A stretch of 64,000 bases of DNA from the NCBI GenBank assembly GCA_016722065.1, contig JADKGX010000001.1, forward strand, positions 1,860,001 to 1,924,000, written 5' to 3'. The stretch is from Planctomycetota bacterium (lineage in GTDB: Bacteria > Planctomycetota > UBA8742 > UBA2392). The position numbers and the translations under genes are program-made. A model generated the notes under the pieces. It was given only the letters and a program-made list of their open reading frames with translations. It was not told where the DNA came from and searched no databases. Below, in pieces: positions 52,456 through 60,070 of this stretch (the first letter of the stretch is position 1; each line of letters begins with the position of its first letter).

Positions 52456-52482
52456 AAACCCGGGGCCTTGGCCCCGGGTTTT
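52455..52482. terminator. Bidirectional intrinsic terminator
   Basis: AAAACCCGGGGCC-TT-GGCCCCGGGTTTT is a 13-bp perfect stem with A/T tails on both sides. It serves rnd (plus) and the convergent HMA lipoprotein gene (minus). Confidence 0.92.
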
Positions 52483-52497
52483 GTGCGTCTGGCAGCA

Positions 52498-52902
52498 TCA
52501 GTTCATCAGTTTGACAAGCTGGCACTGGCCCAGCTTGTAGTTGTCTGCGTCCAGCTTGTCGCGTGCCTGGGCTTCCGGGAAAGTGGCACCGACCTTCATC
52601 TTTACGGTGGCTGATTTGCCTTCCAGGTCCACCTGGGCGTCTTCGACACCTGGCAACGCCTTCAATGCCTGCTGCACGGTCGCGGCGCAGCCGCCGCAGT
52701 GCATGCCTTCCACTGCGCAGGACCAGGTCTGTCCGTTTTCAGTCGCGTCGACCGTTGTGGCTGCCGCGGGTTTGGGGTCCTGGGCGGGTGCTGCAACCGG
52801 TTTGGCCACAGGCTTGTCCACCACGCTTTGGTGGGCTTCGGCCAAGTGGTCACATCCGGCCAGGGTCAGCAGCAGCAGGGTCCCAATCAGCATCGTCTTC
52901 AT
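52498..52902 (-). CDS. Lipoprotein with heavy-metal-associated (HMA) domain
   Basis: 134 residues from the ATG at 52902, chosen because AAGGA is six bases upstream; the ATG at 52908 abuts it. A lipobox (LLLTLAGC) is followed by an Ala/Pro linker (about 25-55) and an HMA fold with the metal site GMHCGGCAATVQQALKALPG. HMA domains bind Cu(I), Zn or Hg. An envelope-anchored form could act as a metal scavenger or chaperone. A MerR-type regulator lies 1.5 kb away on the same strand. Confidence 0.88.
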   Translation of the reverse strand: MKTMLIGTLLLLTLAGCDHLAEAHQSVVDKPVAKPVAAPAQDPKPAAATTVDATENGQTWSCAVEGMHCGGCAATVQQALKALPGVEDAQVDLEGKSATVKMKVGATFPEAQARDKLDADNYKLGQCQLVKLMN

Positions 52903-52947
52903 GGCCATTCCTTGGTTCTGGTCTTGGCGCTTATAACACTTGCCGGC

Positions 52948-53139
52948 TTATCGATATTCGTCCCATTTGCCTTCTACACGCTGGAAAGAACGAAGCGAAT
53001 AGCCGAATTCTTCCTCGATCATCTTGGCCATTGCGGGCTGCGTCAAATTGGCGGCTTGCGTGGCTTTGAGGTAGATTTCGAACTTCTTGATGTTGGTTCT
53101 TCCGTCGGTGATCCCATCCAGGGACCGCAGGGCGTCCAT
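52948..53139 (-). CDS. Open frame continuing the interrupted lipoprotein (63 codons from ATG)
   Basis: Starts MDALRSLDGITDGRTN and ends FQRVEGKWDEYR, helical and charged, with no Shine-Dalgarno before the ATG at 53139. It is in the same reading frame as the lipoprotein at 53161-53442, which stops 21 bp upstream, with two TGA codons between. The junction shares CATGGAC on both sides, so the two parts may be one gene split by a 30-nt insertion, two polypeptides, or one product made by bypass. Unknown family. Confidence 0.5.
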   Translation of the reverse strand: MDALRSLDGITDGRTNIKKFEIYLKATQAANLTQPAMAKMIEEEFGYSLRSFQRVEGKWDEYR

Positions 53140-53160
53140 GACGCCCGTGGCTCACTGGCC

Positions 53161-53442
53161 TCAGTCCATGCCGTCAATGCCCAGTACATAAATGATGTCT
53201 TTGGGGGTCTCCGGCTGGGCCGGTGTGGCGGGTTTGGCCGGGGCGGGCTCCGGTTCTTTCGCGGGCGGCTGCTGCGGCTGGTTAGCAGGTTCGTTAGCAG
53301 GTTCGTTGGCAGGTTCGTTGGCGGGTTCGTTGGCGCGGGCCAGCTCGCCCCCGCCACGGCTGACAAACGTCCAATAGGTTTCCTTGCACGCGCTGGTGGC
53401 GAACAGAAGCAGAACCACGCAGGAAAGCCAGATTCGTTTCAT
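53161..53442 (-). CDS. Small lipoprotein with NEPA repeats (possibly N-terminal part of a longer product)
   Basis: 93 residues from the ATG at 53442. A lipobox-type signal (LLLFATSAC) is followed by a short segment, a tandem NEPA array, a Pro/Ala/Glu linker and IIYVLGIDGMD just before TGA. A 93-residue lipoprotein that is mostly linker has no obvious folded domain of its own. That, and the open frame that resumes 30 nt later, suggest the functional protein was about 154 residues. It starts 8 bp after the upstream barrel gene stop, so they share an operon. Confidence 0.65.
   Translation of the reverse strand: MKRIWLSCVVLLLFATSACKETYWTFVSRGGGELARANEPANEPANEPANEPANQPQQPPAKEPEPAPAKPATPAQPETPKDIIYVLGIDGMD
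53281..53336. repeat. 12-nt tandem repeat coding NEPA units
   Basis: Four to five copies of GGTTCGTTGGCA-like units (plus-strand reading) inside the lipoprotein gene. In-frame expansion or contraction would only lengthen or shorten the linker. Confidence 0.8.
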
Positions 53443-53449
53443 AGTCAGC

Positions 53450-54352
53450 CTAGAATAGGTAATTGAAGCTGATCTTGCCCTCGCCGTCGTGCACAAATGT
53501 GCGGGCGAAGTAGTACTGGTACACAGGGTACTCGTAGCCGAACTTCATTTCGATGAAGTTGGTGATGTTCATCTGTACGCCAAACGACAGGTGAAATTTG
53601 TAAAAGCCGCTGGGAACCACGCGTTTGCGGTCCTGCCACATGCGGTCGCGAAACTCGAGGTCGCCTTCCATCAGCAGAATCAGGTCGAAATCGCGGTAGT
53701 CCGTCAGCGAAAAAATGCGCGCCGCATAGGCCGGGTGAAACTGGATCGAGGGGCCCTGCACGCGTCCGTCGTTCAACGTGTGAATGTCGACGGCTGCATC
53801 AAACCAGAAGTAGTGCCGGGCGGTGCTGAACCCCCATGTGACGCCGGTTTGAAAGCCAAAGGTTTCATCGCCAAAGGAAATGTCTTTGCTCAACAGGCCT
53901 TGTTCGCCCCGGGCCTGGGCGGTGGGAAGTGTCACCTGCCAGAACAAACCGCCCTGAAAGCTGCCGCCGGGGAAGGGCTCGTTGTACATGCGCCACTTCA
54001 AGCCGACCTTGAGGTCGCGAAGCCCCCGATAGCGGCTGACTTCGTCCTTGCTGGTGCGAATGGCATAACTGACCGGAAACGCCGCCCGAACTGCCAGGTC
54101 GCGCGTAATGCCGTAGGTGAATGAAGGATTGAACGACCACACATGCACGCGCACGTCGCGCGTGTTGTCCAGCGTGCTGTCATGGTGAACAAAACGGCGG
54201 TAGATTTCCCAGTGCAGCTCGGCTTCTGCTTCCAGCCCGTGGTTCCAGATTGATCTTGGCGCGTTGCCGAACAACGTGTTGTGCGCAAAAAGCGCAGGCG
54301 CCAGCAGGACCGCCGGCAGAATCAGAAGTAGTCAAAGCCGCAAAAGCTGCAT
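53450..54352 (-). pseudogene. Outer-membrane barrel-like protein with in-frame TGA in its signal peptide
   Basis: From a well-placed ATG at 54352 (GGAGA five bases upstream) the frame reads MQLLRL, then TGA (54334-54332), then LLLILPAVLLAPALFAHN and about 280 more codons. The whole makes a normal signal peptide plus a beta-rich barrel (HWEIYRRFVHHDSTLDNTRD; GGLFWQVTLPTAQARGEQG; NITNFIEMKFGYEYPVYQYY; final GKISFNYLF with terminal Phe). Without the TGA it would have 300 codons. No other credible start restores the signal peptide; a TTG at 54274 gives a leaderless product. Options are a recent nonsense mutation, a sequence error, readthrough, or a non-standard start. The transporter type is unknown. 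Confidence 0.7.
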
Positions 54353-54406
54353 GGATTCTCCGGTGGCGGGCGCCGGTAAATGGTAAGGCCGCACCATACT
54401 ACGGAT

Positions 54407-54820
54407 TCAACTCAATCTGGAGGTTTTCCCCGCCAGGCCGCCCATCACCTTGCAGTGGGCCAGGTCTTTTTCAGGGCAGGCCTCAATGAAGCCAGCCAGG
54501 GCCGCGCGCATATCGGCCAGGTCGCGCAGTTTTTGATCAATCTCGGATACTTTGCTTCGTGCCAGATCCATGGCTTCGTCGCAGCTTGCCGTGGGCTGTT
54601 CCTCGCGCAGGCGGGCCAGCACGCGGATTTCTTTCAATGTAAAGCCTACGGCCTTGGCGCGCTGGATGAACTGAAGGCGCTGCACGTCTTGTTCGGTGTA
54701 TAGCCGGTGGCCGCCGGGGGTGCGTTCCGGTTTGGGCAACAGCCGTTGCTTTTCATAAAAGCGCACGGTTTCCAGGTTCACCCCGGACTGGCTGGCAAGC
54801 GCGCTGACAGTCATGGCCAT
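54407..54820 (-). CDS. MerR family metal-responsive regulator
   Basis: 137 residues. The N-terminal winged helix (TVSALASQSGVNLETVRFYE; GGHRLYTEQDVQRLQFI) is followed by a dimerisation helix and a metal loop. Cys80 (PTASCDEA) matches the Cys79 that marks divalent-metal sensors. Cys115 and Cys123 enclose seven residues (CPEKDLAHC), the spacing of the CueR copper loop. Metal choice is therefore ambiguous. AGGA lies seven bases before the ATG at 54820. It follows the TIM-barrel gene by 45 bp on the same strand. No divergent target promoter is present. Confidence 0.9.
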   Translation of the reverse strand: MAMTVSALASQSGVNLETVRFYEKQRLLPKPERTPGGHRLYTEQDVQRLQFIQRAKAVGFTLKEIRVLARLREEQPTASCDEAMDLARSKVSEIDQKLRDLADMRAALAGFIEACPEKDLAHCKVMGGLAGKTSRLS

Positions 54821-54865
54821 GGTGTCGTCCTGTGTTGTGGTACGAAGTGCCGGACGCCAGCGGCG

Positions 54866-55765
54866 CTAGAAAATACCGACCTTGGAGAGGTAATCCTTGC
54901 CAAACCGCAGTTTGGTGCCTTTGTCGTCGTCCACCACCAGAACGCGCACGGTGTTGCTGGCTAGTTCCGGCGCCAGTTTTTGAAAGTCGATTTCGCCAAG
55001 TCCGGGGGGTTGTTCGCCGTGGCCGCCCAGCATGTCGGCCAGGTACACGCCTTGCAGGCGTGTGGCGAAATCTTCCATCCACAGTTGCGGTCGCGGGCCA
55101 CCCAGCTTGTGCAGCAGCGCGGCATTGCTGGTGCTATGCCAGAAGCCCAGGCCCTTCAGGTCTGCAAACACCAGCTTCATGGCATCAGGTTGCAGCAGCC
55201 CAAAGGGGCTGTCCGGCGGCAGTAGACAGATCTTCAGTGGTGAAACGCGCTTGGCAATCGAGTGCAGTCCGCGGCAAAGGTTGACCAGCTGTTCCTCGAC
55301 CAGGGCTTTGTCCAGGCGGATGATACGGTCCGTGGCGTCCTTGCGCGCGGCTTCGTTGTCTTCGCAATCCAGCAGTTCGTCCAGTTGCAATTGCTTGTCG
55401 TGCAGCCGGTTCACGTTGACATAGCCGCCATCCAGAATCAGGAATTGGGGCCGAAGTTCGGCCAATGCCAGTGCGGTTTCGGCCACCATTTCGGCGCTGC
55501 GCGCAGCAATCGCCGGGTCCTTGGCGCCGACTTTGGCATACCCGGGGCGGCGCAGAACAAGGGCGTCGTTGCGGGGTTCCAGCAGCCGCAGCGCAACCAG
55601 TGAAACTTTCCCCTCGCGCAACGAGTTAACAATGCGCCCCAGCGGAAGCTGGGGGTTCTGGATGCACAAGTCAAATCGGTCAAAACCACTTTGCTGGGCG
55701 GTCTTGACCCGGCGCAGCAGACCGTCCAATCCGGATTCATCCAGCTTGACGGTAACGGCTTTCAT
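54866..55765 (-). CDS. TIM-barrel sugar-isomerase/AP-endonuclease-like protein
   Basis: 299 residues from the ATG at 55765 (GGAG six bases upstream). The layout fits the xylose-isomerase-like TIM barrel: LGRIVNSLREGKVSLVALRL, then QFLILDGGYVNVNRLHDKQL, then ICLLPPDSPFGLLQPDAMKL, then the C-terminal RLQGVYLADMLGGHGEQPPG with GLGEIDFQKLAPEL, which corresponds to the metal-site and product-release segment of sugar-phosphate isomerase/epimerases. Several classical metal ligands are not obvious, so activity is uncertain. Confidence 0.65.
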   Translation of the reverse strand: MKAVTVKLDESGLDGLLRRVKTAQQSGFDRFDLCIQNPQLPLGRIVNSLREGKVSLVALRLLEPRNDALVLRRPGYAKVGAKDPAIAARSAEMVAETALALAELRPQFLILDGGYVNVNRLHDKQLQLDELLDCEDNEAARKDATDRIIRLDKALVEEQLVNLCRGLHSIAKRVSPLKICLLPPDSPFGLLQPDAMKLVFADLKGLGFWHSTSNAALLHKLGGPRPQLWMEDFATRLQGVYLADMLGGHGEQPPGLGEIDFQKLAPELASNTVRVLVVDDDKGTKLRFGKDYLSKVGIF

Positions 55766-55902
55766 GGGGGACTCCAAAGATGCCCCAAGCCTAGCCTTTA
55801 CGGCCGCCATTGCAAGGCGCGCGGCCCGGAAATGGCGGATTGAAGCGGGTCCTGTCGCCCGGTAGTTGCGGGGGCCGGGCCTGTTGATACCCTCTCGCCC
55901 AC

Positions 55903-55977
55903 TGGCCCGTAGTGTAATTGGTAACACAGCAGATTTTGGTTCTGCTTTTCCTGGTTCGACTCCAGGCGGGCCAGCCA
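55903..55977 (+). tRNA. tRNA-Gln (anticodon TTG)
   Basis: Acceptor TGGCCCG pairs with CGGGCCA; discriminator G and an encoded CCA follow. The anticodon arm GCAGA-TTTTGGT-TCTGC gives anticodon TTG. T-arm CCTGG-TTCGACT-CCAGG. Complete and alone between divergent genes. Confidence 0.97.
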
Positions 55978-56043
55978 GACTTGGCCGACCAGCACCCTGG
56001 GCCAAGCGCACAAACAAGCGTCCGTGAACGGGTCACCCGAAAC

Positions 56044-56391
56044 TCAAGCCCGGCCATCGAAGCCCTGGCGCGCCCGCGCCACCGTGTTGAGGTGCTTTTC
56101 AACCCATACCCATAAGCCGCAAACCGCTTCGCCCAGGCTATTGCCCAGGCGGGTCAGGCGATACTCCACTCGGGGCGGAACTTCGGCGTGAACGGTGCGT
56201 GTGACTAGCCCGTCGCGTTCAAGCTGGCGCAGCGTCTTGGTGAGCATTTTCTGGCTGACACCGCCGACTTTGCGTTGCAGCACCGAAAAACGCGTGGGTG
56301 TATCGAGCTGCAGTTCCTCAATTACAAGCAGTGTCCACTTGTCTGCAATGCGATCCAGTACCTCGCGCAGCAGAGTCTCTTTGGGTGTCAT
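56044..56391 (-). CDS. HxlR-type helix-turn-helix regulator
   Basis: 115 residues of one winged-helix HxlR domain: VLDRIADKWTLLVIEELQLD, RFSVLQRKVGGVSQKMLTKT, LRQLERDGLVTRTVHAEVPP and RVEYRLTRLGNSLGEAVCGL. There is no Cys near the N-terminus, unlike redox-sensing HypR types; a single Cys lies in the dimer helix. AGGA precedes the ATG at 56391. It is divergent from an aldo/keto reductase, a common HxlR target arrangement. Confidence 0.93.
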   Translation of the reverse strand: MTPKETLLREVLDRIADKWTLLVIEELQLDTPTRFSVLQRKVGGVSQKMLTKTLRQLERDGLVTRTVHAEVPPRVEYRLTRLGNSLGEAVCGLWVWVEKHLNTVARARQGFDGRA

Positions 56392-56485
56392 TGGTTTCCT
56401 GCGGGTAGGTTGCGCACTTCAGGGTGCCTTGTTGCCCATGGATACCAGCATGCCTACCCTGAACCGCGTCGCGCAAGGAGATCTC

Positions 56486-57466
56486 ATGAACACGCGCAAA
56501 TTGGGCAGTACCGGCCCTGAAGTCTATCCGCTGGGTCTTGGCTGCATGGGTATGTCGGACATGTATGGCCCCGCCGACGAGTCCGAGGGCATTGCCACCA
56601 TCCATGAAGCACTGGAGGCCGGCATCAACCTGGTTGATACCGCCGATTTTTACGGCGCCGGCAAGAATGAACTCTTGGTCGGCCGTGCTCTGAAGGGGCG
56701 CCGCGACAAAGCCATCCTTAGTGTCAAATTCGGCGCGTTGCGCGGCCCCGATCGCGGCTGGCTGGGTCAAGATTGCCGCCCCGCGGCGATCAAGAACTTC
56801 CTGGCCTACACACTGCAGCGCTTGGGCGTAGATTACATCGACATTTACAGGCCTGCCCGCCTGGACCCCGCTGTGCCCATTGAGGACACCGTAGGCGCGA
56901 TAGCGGAGCTGGTCAAAGCGGGCTACGTCCGCCACATCGGGCTGTCGGAGATCAGTGCAGCTACGTTGCGGCGGGCCGCCGCGGTGCACCCGATTGTTGA
57001 CGTTCAAATCGAGTATTCGCTGATCAGCCGTCATCCGGAAGACTCGCTGTTTCCGGCGATGGCCGAAACCGGCGTGGCGATGACCGCCTACGGGGTGTTG
57101 TCGCGGGGCCTGCTTGCCGGCAGCAAGCCGACCGGGCCGACAGACTTTCGCACATGGCTTCCGCGCTTTGCGGGCGCCAACGCGGTGCAGAACGCCAGCC
57201 TGGTCCAGAAACTGCACGCCGCCGCCGAACACAAAGGCTGCACTCCCAGCCAGCTGGCGATTGCCTGGGTGTTGCACAAAGGGGCGGCCATTGTGCCCTT
57301 GATCGGTGCCCGAACCCGAAAGCAACTGGCGGAGTCCCTGGCCGCCTTGCGCATTCCGTTGACCGCCCAGGAAGTTCACGATCTTGAACGAACCGTGCCG
57401 GCTGGAAAGGTCGCAGGGCAACGCTATCAGGACCAGGCCATGGCCCACCTGGACAGCGAAAAGTAG
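56486..57466 (+). CDS. Aldo/keto reductase
   Basis: 326 residues from the ATG at 56486 (AAGGAG five bases upstream). An NADPH-dependent (alpha/beta)8 oxidoreductase. Catalytic residues Asp51 and Tyr56 (VDTADFYG) and Lys81 (SVKFG) are present; the usual His of YxLHRPDP is absent (DIYRPARLDP). The cofactor end has IAWVLHKGAAIVPLIGARTR. It diverges from the HxlR regulator, which probably controls it. The natural substrate is unknown. Confidence 0.93.
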   Translation: MNTRKLGSTGPEVYPLGLGCMGMSDMYGPADESEGIATIHEALEAGINLVDTADFYGAGKNELLVGRALKGRRDKAILSVKFGALRGPDRGWLGQDCRPAAIKNFLAYTLQRLGVDYIDIYRPARLDPAVPIEDTVGAIAELVKAGYVRHIGLSEISAATLRRAAAVHPIVDVQIEYSLISRHPEDSLFPAMAETGVAMTAYGVLSRGLLAGSKPTGPTDFRTWLPRFAGANAVQNASLVQKLHAAAEHKGCTPSQLAIAWVLHKGAAIVPLIGARTRKQLAESLAALRIPLTAQEVHDLERTVPAGKVAGQRYQDQAMAHLDSEK

Positions 57467-57587
57467 CGCCCACGTATCGCATCGGGCGCACTTCAAAGAG
57501 CCCCTGCCGGCGGTTCCGTACGGCCAGACTAACGGGCGCGTCGCGCTGCGTCGGTGCTATAATGCCGCGGCCAACAAGGACACCGCC

Positions 57588-58934
57588 ATGACGACACCCG
57601 AAGTAGAACGCTTGATCGAACGCCTTGCCGACAAAGACGCCCAGGTACGCCGCAGCGCCGCTGAGGCGCTGGGCAAAATCGGCCCACAGGCAAGCACTGC
57701 CGTGCCTGCTTTGGGCAAAGCCCTGCGCGACGAAGACCCGCACGTTGTGTTCGACGCTGCCTTTGCGCTGGGTCGCATTGGCGGGGCTTCTGTGCCGGTG
57801 CTGGTGGACACCCTGCGCGACGGCAGCATTGCCCTGCGCAGACGGTCCCTTGAGGCGATTCGCATGATCGGACACCGCGCCGTTGACGCCGTGCCGGCCT
57901 TGGCCCATTCGCTGCGCGACGCGTCTGTTGAAATTCGCTGCTACGCCGCCGAAGCCCTGCGCAAGATCGGCCGCGCCGCCAAAGATGCTATTCCTGAACT
58001 CATGCTGGCCCTCAAAGACGACAAAGTTGACGTGCGCCGCGCCGCCGCCGAAGCACTGGGCGACATGGGCGCCGAGGCCGTAAGCCCCCTGTGCAAAGCC
58101 CTGAAAGACAACGACCCCAACGTGCGCTTTGACGCCGTGTTTGCGCTGGGCAAAATCGGCCCTGCCGGTGCAGGCGCCATTCCGGCACTGATGGAAGCCG
58201 TACAGAAGGATGTCGGCAGCGTGCGTTACATCGCCGCCGAGGCCTTGGGCAACATGGGCGCGGCCGCTGAAGCTGCTGTGCCGGTGCTCAGCAAGGCCCT
58301 CAAAGACAACGAAAGCGAAGTGCGCGCGGCAGCCGCCAAGGCCTTGGGCCGTATCGGCAAGGGCGCCGTGCCCGCGCTGGTCAACACCCTGCGCGACGAA
58401 GACGCCCGCGTGCGCCGCCGCGCGGCCATGGCACTGGGCCGCATTGGCGCCGACGCCCGCGAGGCCGTGCCCGCGCTGGTGGAAATGCTGGGTGACTCCT
58501 CGCTGGCCATTGAAGCCGCCAACGCGCTTCGCAACATTGGGCCTGCAGCCGCCAGTGCCGTGCCACGCCTGGTGGAGTTGATGAAGAAGGAAGGCGACCT
58601 TTCCCGCGCCTGCAGCGACGCGCTGGGCGCCATGGGCAAAGCGGCCGTGGAGCCCCTGACCAAAGTGGTGGTCGGCGGCCCGCCGGACCAGCGCCTGCGC
58701 GCGCTGAACGCCTTGAACCAGATTGGCGAAGGCGCCGTGTCGGCCGTGCACGTGCTGGCGGAATGCCTGCGCGACCAGGACGAACGCGTGCGCTTCAATG
58801 CCGCCCGCGCCCTCGAGAAACTGGGCACCGCAGCCGCGCCCGCCGCAAGTGCCCTCACGCGCGCCCTGCAGGACGAAGACGAAGACGTGCGCTATTGGGC
58901 TGCGGAATCCCTGCGGCGCATTGGCGGCCAATAG
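57588..58934 (+). CDS. HEAT-repeat protein
   Basis: 448 residues made almost wholly of about 12 HEAT/PBS-lyase-type repeats of roughly 36 residues with the core VRRAAAEALGDMG or VRFDAVFALGKIG followed by AVPALVxALKD. There is no signal peptide or other domain, so it is probably a cytoplasmic scaffold that binds a protein partner. AAGGA lies seven bases before the ATG at 57588. The siroheme gene follows 27 bp after its stop. Partner unknown. Confidence 0.93.
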   Translation: MTTPEVERLIERLADKDAQVRRSAAEALGKIGPQASTAVPALGKALRDEDPHVVFDAAFALGRIGGASVPVLVDTLRDGSIALRRRSLEAIRMIGHRAVDAVPALAHSLRDASVEIRCYAAEALRKIGRAAKDAIPELMLALKDDKVDVRRAAAEALGDMGAEAVSPLCKALKDNDPNVRFDAVFALGKIGPAGAGAIPALMEAVQKDVGSVRYIAAEALGNMGAAAEAAVPVLSKALKDNESEVRAAAAKALGRIGKGAVPALVNTLRDEDARVRRRAAMALGRIGADAREAVPALVEMLGDSSLAIEAANALRNIGPAAASAVPRLVELMKKEGDLSRACSDALGAMGKAAVEPLTKVVVGGPPDQRLRALNALNQIGEGAVSAVHVLAECLRDQDERVRFNAARALEKLGTAAAPAASALTRALQDEDEDVRYWAAESLRRIGGQ

Positions 58935-58961
58935 GCGCCAAGCGCGCACCAGGGGATTGCC

Positions 58962-59549
58962 GTGCCTGAAATGTTTCCGATTTTTCTGCGCCTTGAAAAG
59001 CGCCCCGTGCTGGTGGTTGGCGCCGGGCCCGTGGCCCTGCGCAAGGTGGAGGCCCTGCGCGCCGCCGGCGCTGAAATCCATGTCATAGCCCCCGAAGTGC
59101 ACCCCGACATTGCCGCATTGGCCAACAGCGGGCTGCTTAGTGTCGAGCAACGCCCCTTTCGCCGCAACGATTGCGACGGTGCCTTTCTGGTTATTGCCGC
59201 CACAGGCGACCCGGCCGTCAACAAGGCCGTGCGCGACGAAGCCGAAAACCTGGGCCTGCTGATCAACAGCGTCGACGACCCGCCGAACTGCAACTTTTAT
59301 GTCCCCGCCATTGTGCGCGTGGGCGATTTGCGCATCGCCGTAAGCACCCAGGGCAAGGCCCCGATTCTTTCCGGGCTGGTGCGCGCCTGGCTGGAACGCA
59401 CGGTGCCCAAGTCACTGGCGGCGCTGGTGGAAGACACCGAAAAGCTGCGCCTGCAATTGAAAGACACAGAACCCGACGCCACCAAACGTAACGCGGCCCT
59501 GCGGCAGTATCTGGAACGCGAGTTGCCCGCCCGCGGGTTGTTGAAGTAG
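58962..59549 (+). CDS. Precorrin-2 dehydrogenase/sirohydrochlorin ferrochelatase (CysG N-terminal type)
   Basis: 195 residues. It makes siroheme from precorrin-2: NAD-dependent oxidation, then Fe insertion. The Rossmann motif is VLVVGAGPVALRKVEALRAA; the catalytic Asp lies in LLINSVDDPPNCNFYVPAIV; STQGKAPILS stands where CysG has STGGKSP, so the Ser often present there is Ala. The GTG at 58962 with AGGGGA six bases upstream is chosen over the ATG at 58971. It stands alone rather than fused to a methyltransferase, as in Met8 or SirC. Confidence 0.92.
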   Translation: MPEMFPIFLRLEKRPVLVVGAGPVALRKVEALRAAGAEIHVIAPEVHPDIAALANSGLLSVEQRPFRRNDCDGAFLVIAATGDPAVNKAVRDEAENLGLLINSVDDPPNCNFYVPAIVRVGDLRIAVSTQGKAPILSGLVRAWLERTVPKSLAALVEDTEKLRLQLKDTEPDATKRNAALRQYLERELPARGLLK

Positions 59550-59602
59550 CCCGCATTCCAGTTTTCGGGGGCGGCGGCAACACCTGAAAGGCGGAGAAAC
59601 CC

Positions 59603-59989
59603 GTGACCCGACAAGTTGTCAGTTCAGGCGCACCCTGGGAGAAACTCTATGGCTACCGGCGCGCCCTGCGTGTCGGCAACCAGGTGTTCGTGGCAGGCAC
59701 CGCGCCGCTGGGCGACGACGGCAAAACATTTTCCCCGGGCAACGCAACGGCACAGGCCCGGCGCTGCTTTGAAATCGCCCTTAAGGCCCTGGCAGAGCTT
59801 GGCGCAGAAACCCGCCACGTGGTACGCACGCGCATGTACGTGACGGACATCCGCCGCGCAGACGAATTCGGCCGCGCCCACGGCGAAGTCTTCGGCGCCC
59901 ACCCGCCTGTCGCCACCATGGTCGAGGTCAAAGGACTGATCAGCCCCGACATGCTGATTGAGATTGAACTGGACGCCGTGGTTTCCTAG
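59603..59989 (+). CDS. RidA family (YjgF/YER057c) protein
   Basis: 128 residues of one RidA fold: VGNQVFVAGTAPLGDDGK, ARRCFEIALKALAELGAET, RTRMYVTDIRRADEFGRAHG, PVATMVEVKGLISPDMLIEI. RidA enzymes hydrolyse reactive enamines and imines by way of an Arg (PARS in E. coli). Here the matching segment is PVAT, so deaminase activity is doubtful and another Rid subgroup is likely. GTG start with GGAGA nearby. It probably follows the siroheme gene in one transcript, 53 bp downstream. Confidence 0.92.
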   Translation: MTRQVVSSGAPWEKLYGYRRALRVGNQVFVAGTAPLGDDGKTFSPGNATAQARRCFEIALKALAELGAETRHVVRTRMYVTDIRRADEFGRAHGEVFGAHPPVATMVEVKGLISPDMLIEIELDAVVS

Positions 59990-60070
59990 CACAGGTCAGC
60001 GGGCCGAAAATACGGGCAGCAGCCGGATTGGCTGCCGCCCTTTCGCTTTCCTGAGTGCCTGCACAAACGG

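Noticed and set aside
53043..53163. Selenocysteine at the TGA codons of the lipoprotein or barrel gene
   Set aside because: No SECIS-like stem is apparent just after either TGA, neither protein looks like a redox enzyme, and the gap contains two TGAs ten codons before sense resumes.
53043..53366. 107-codon minus-strand frame overlapping the lipoprotein
   Set aside because: It is a shifted reading of the NEPA repeat and of the continuing frame. It lacks a signal and would ignore the better lipobox frame.
57024..59150. 708-codon minus-strand frame
   Set aside because: Antisense to the HEAT-repeat gene; repetitive because the sense gene is.
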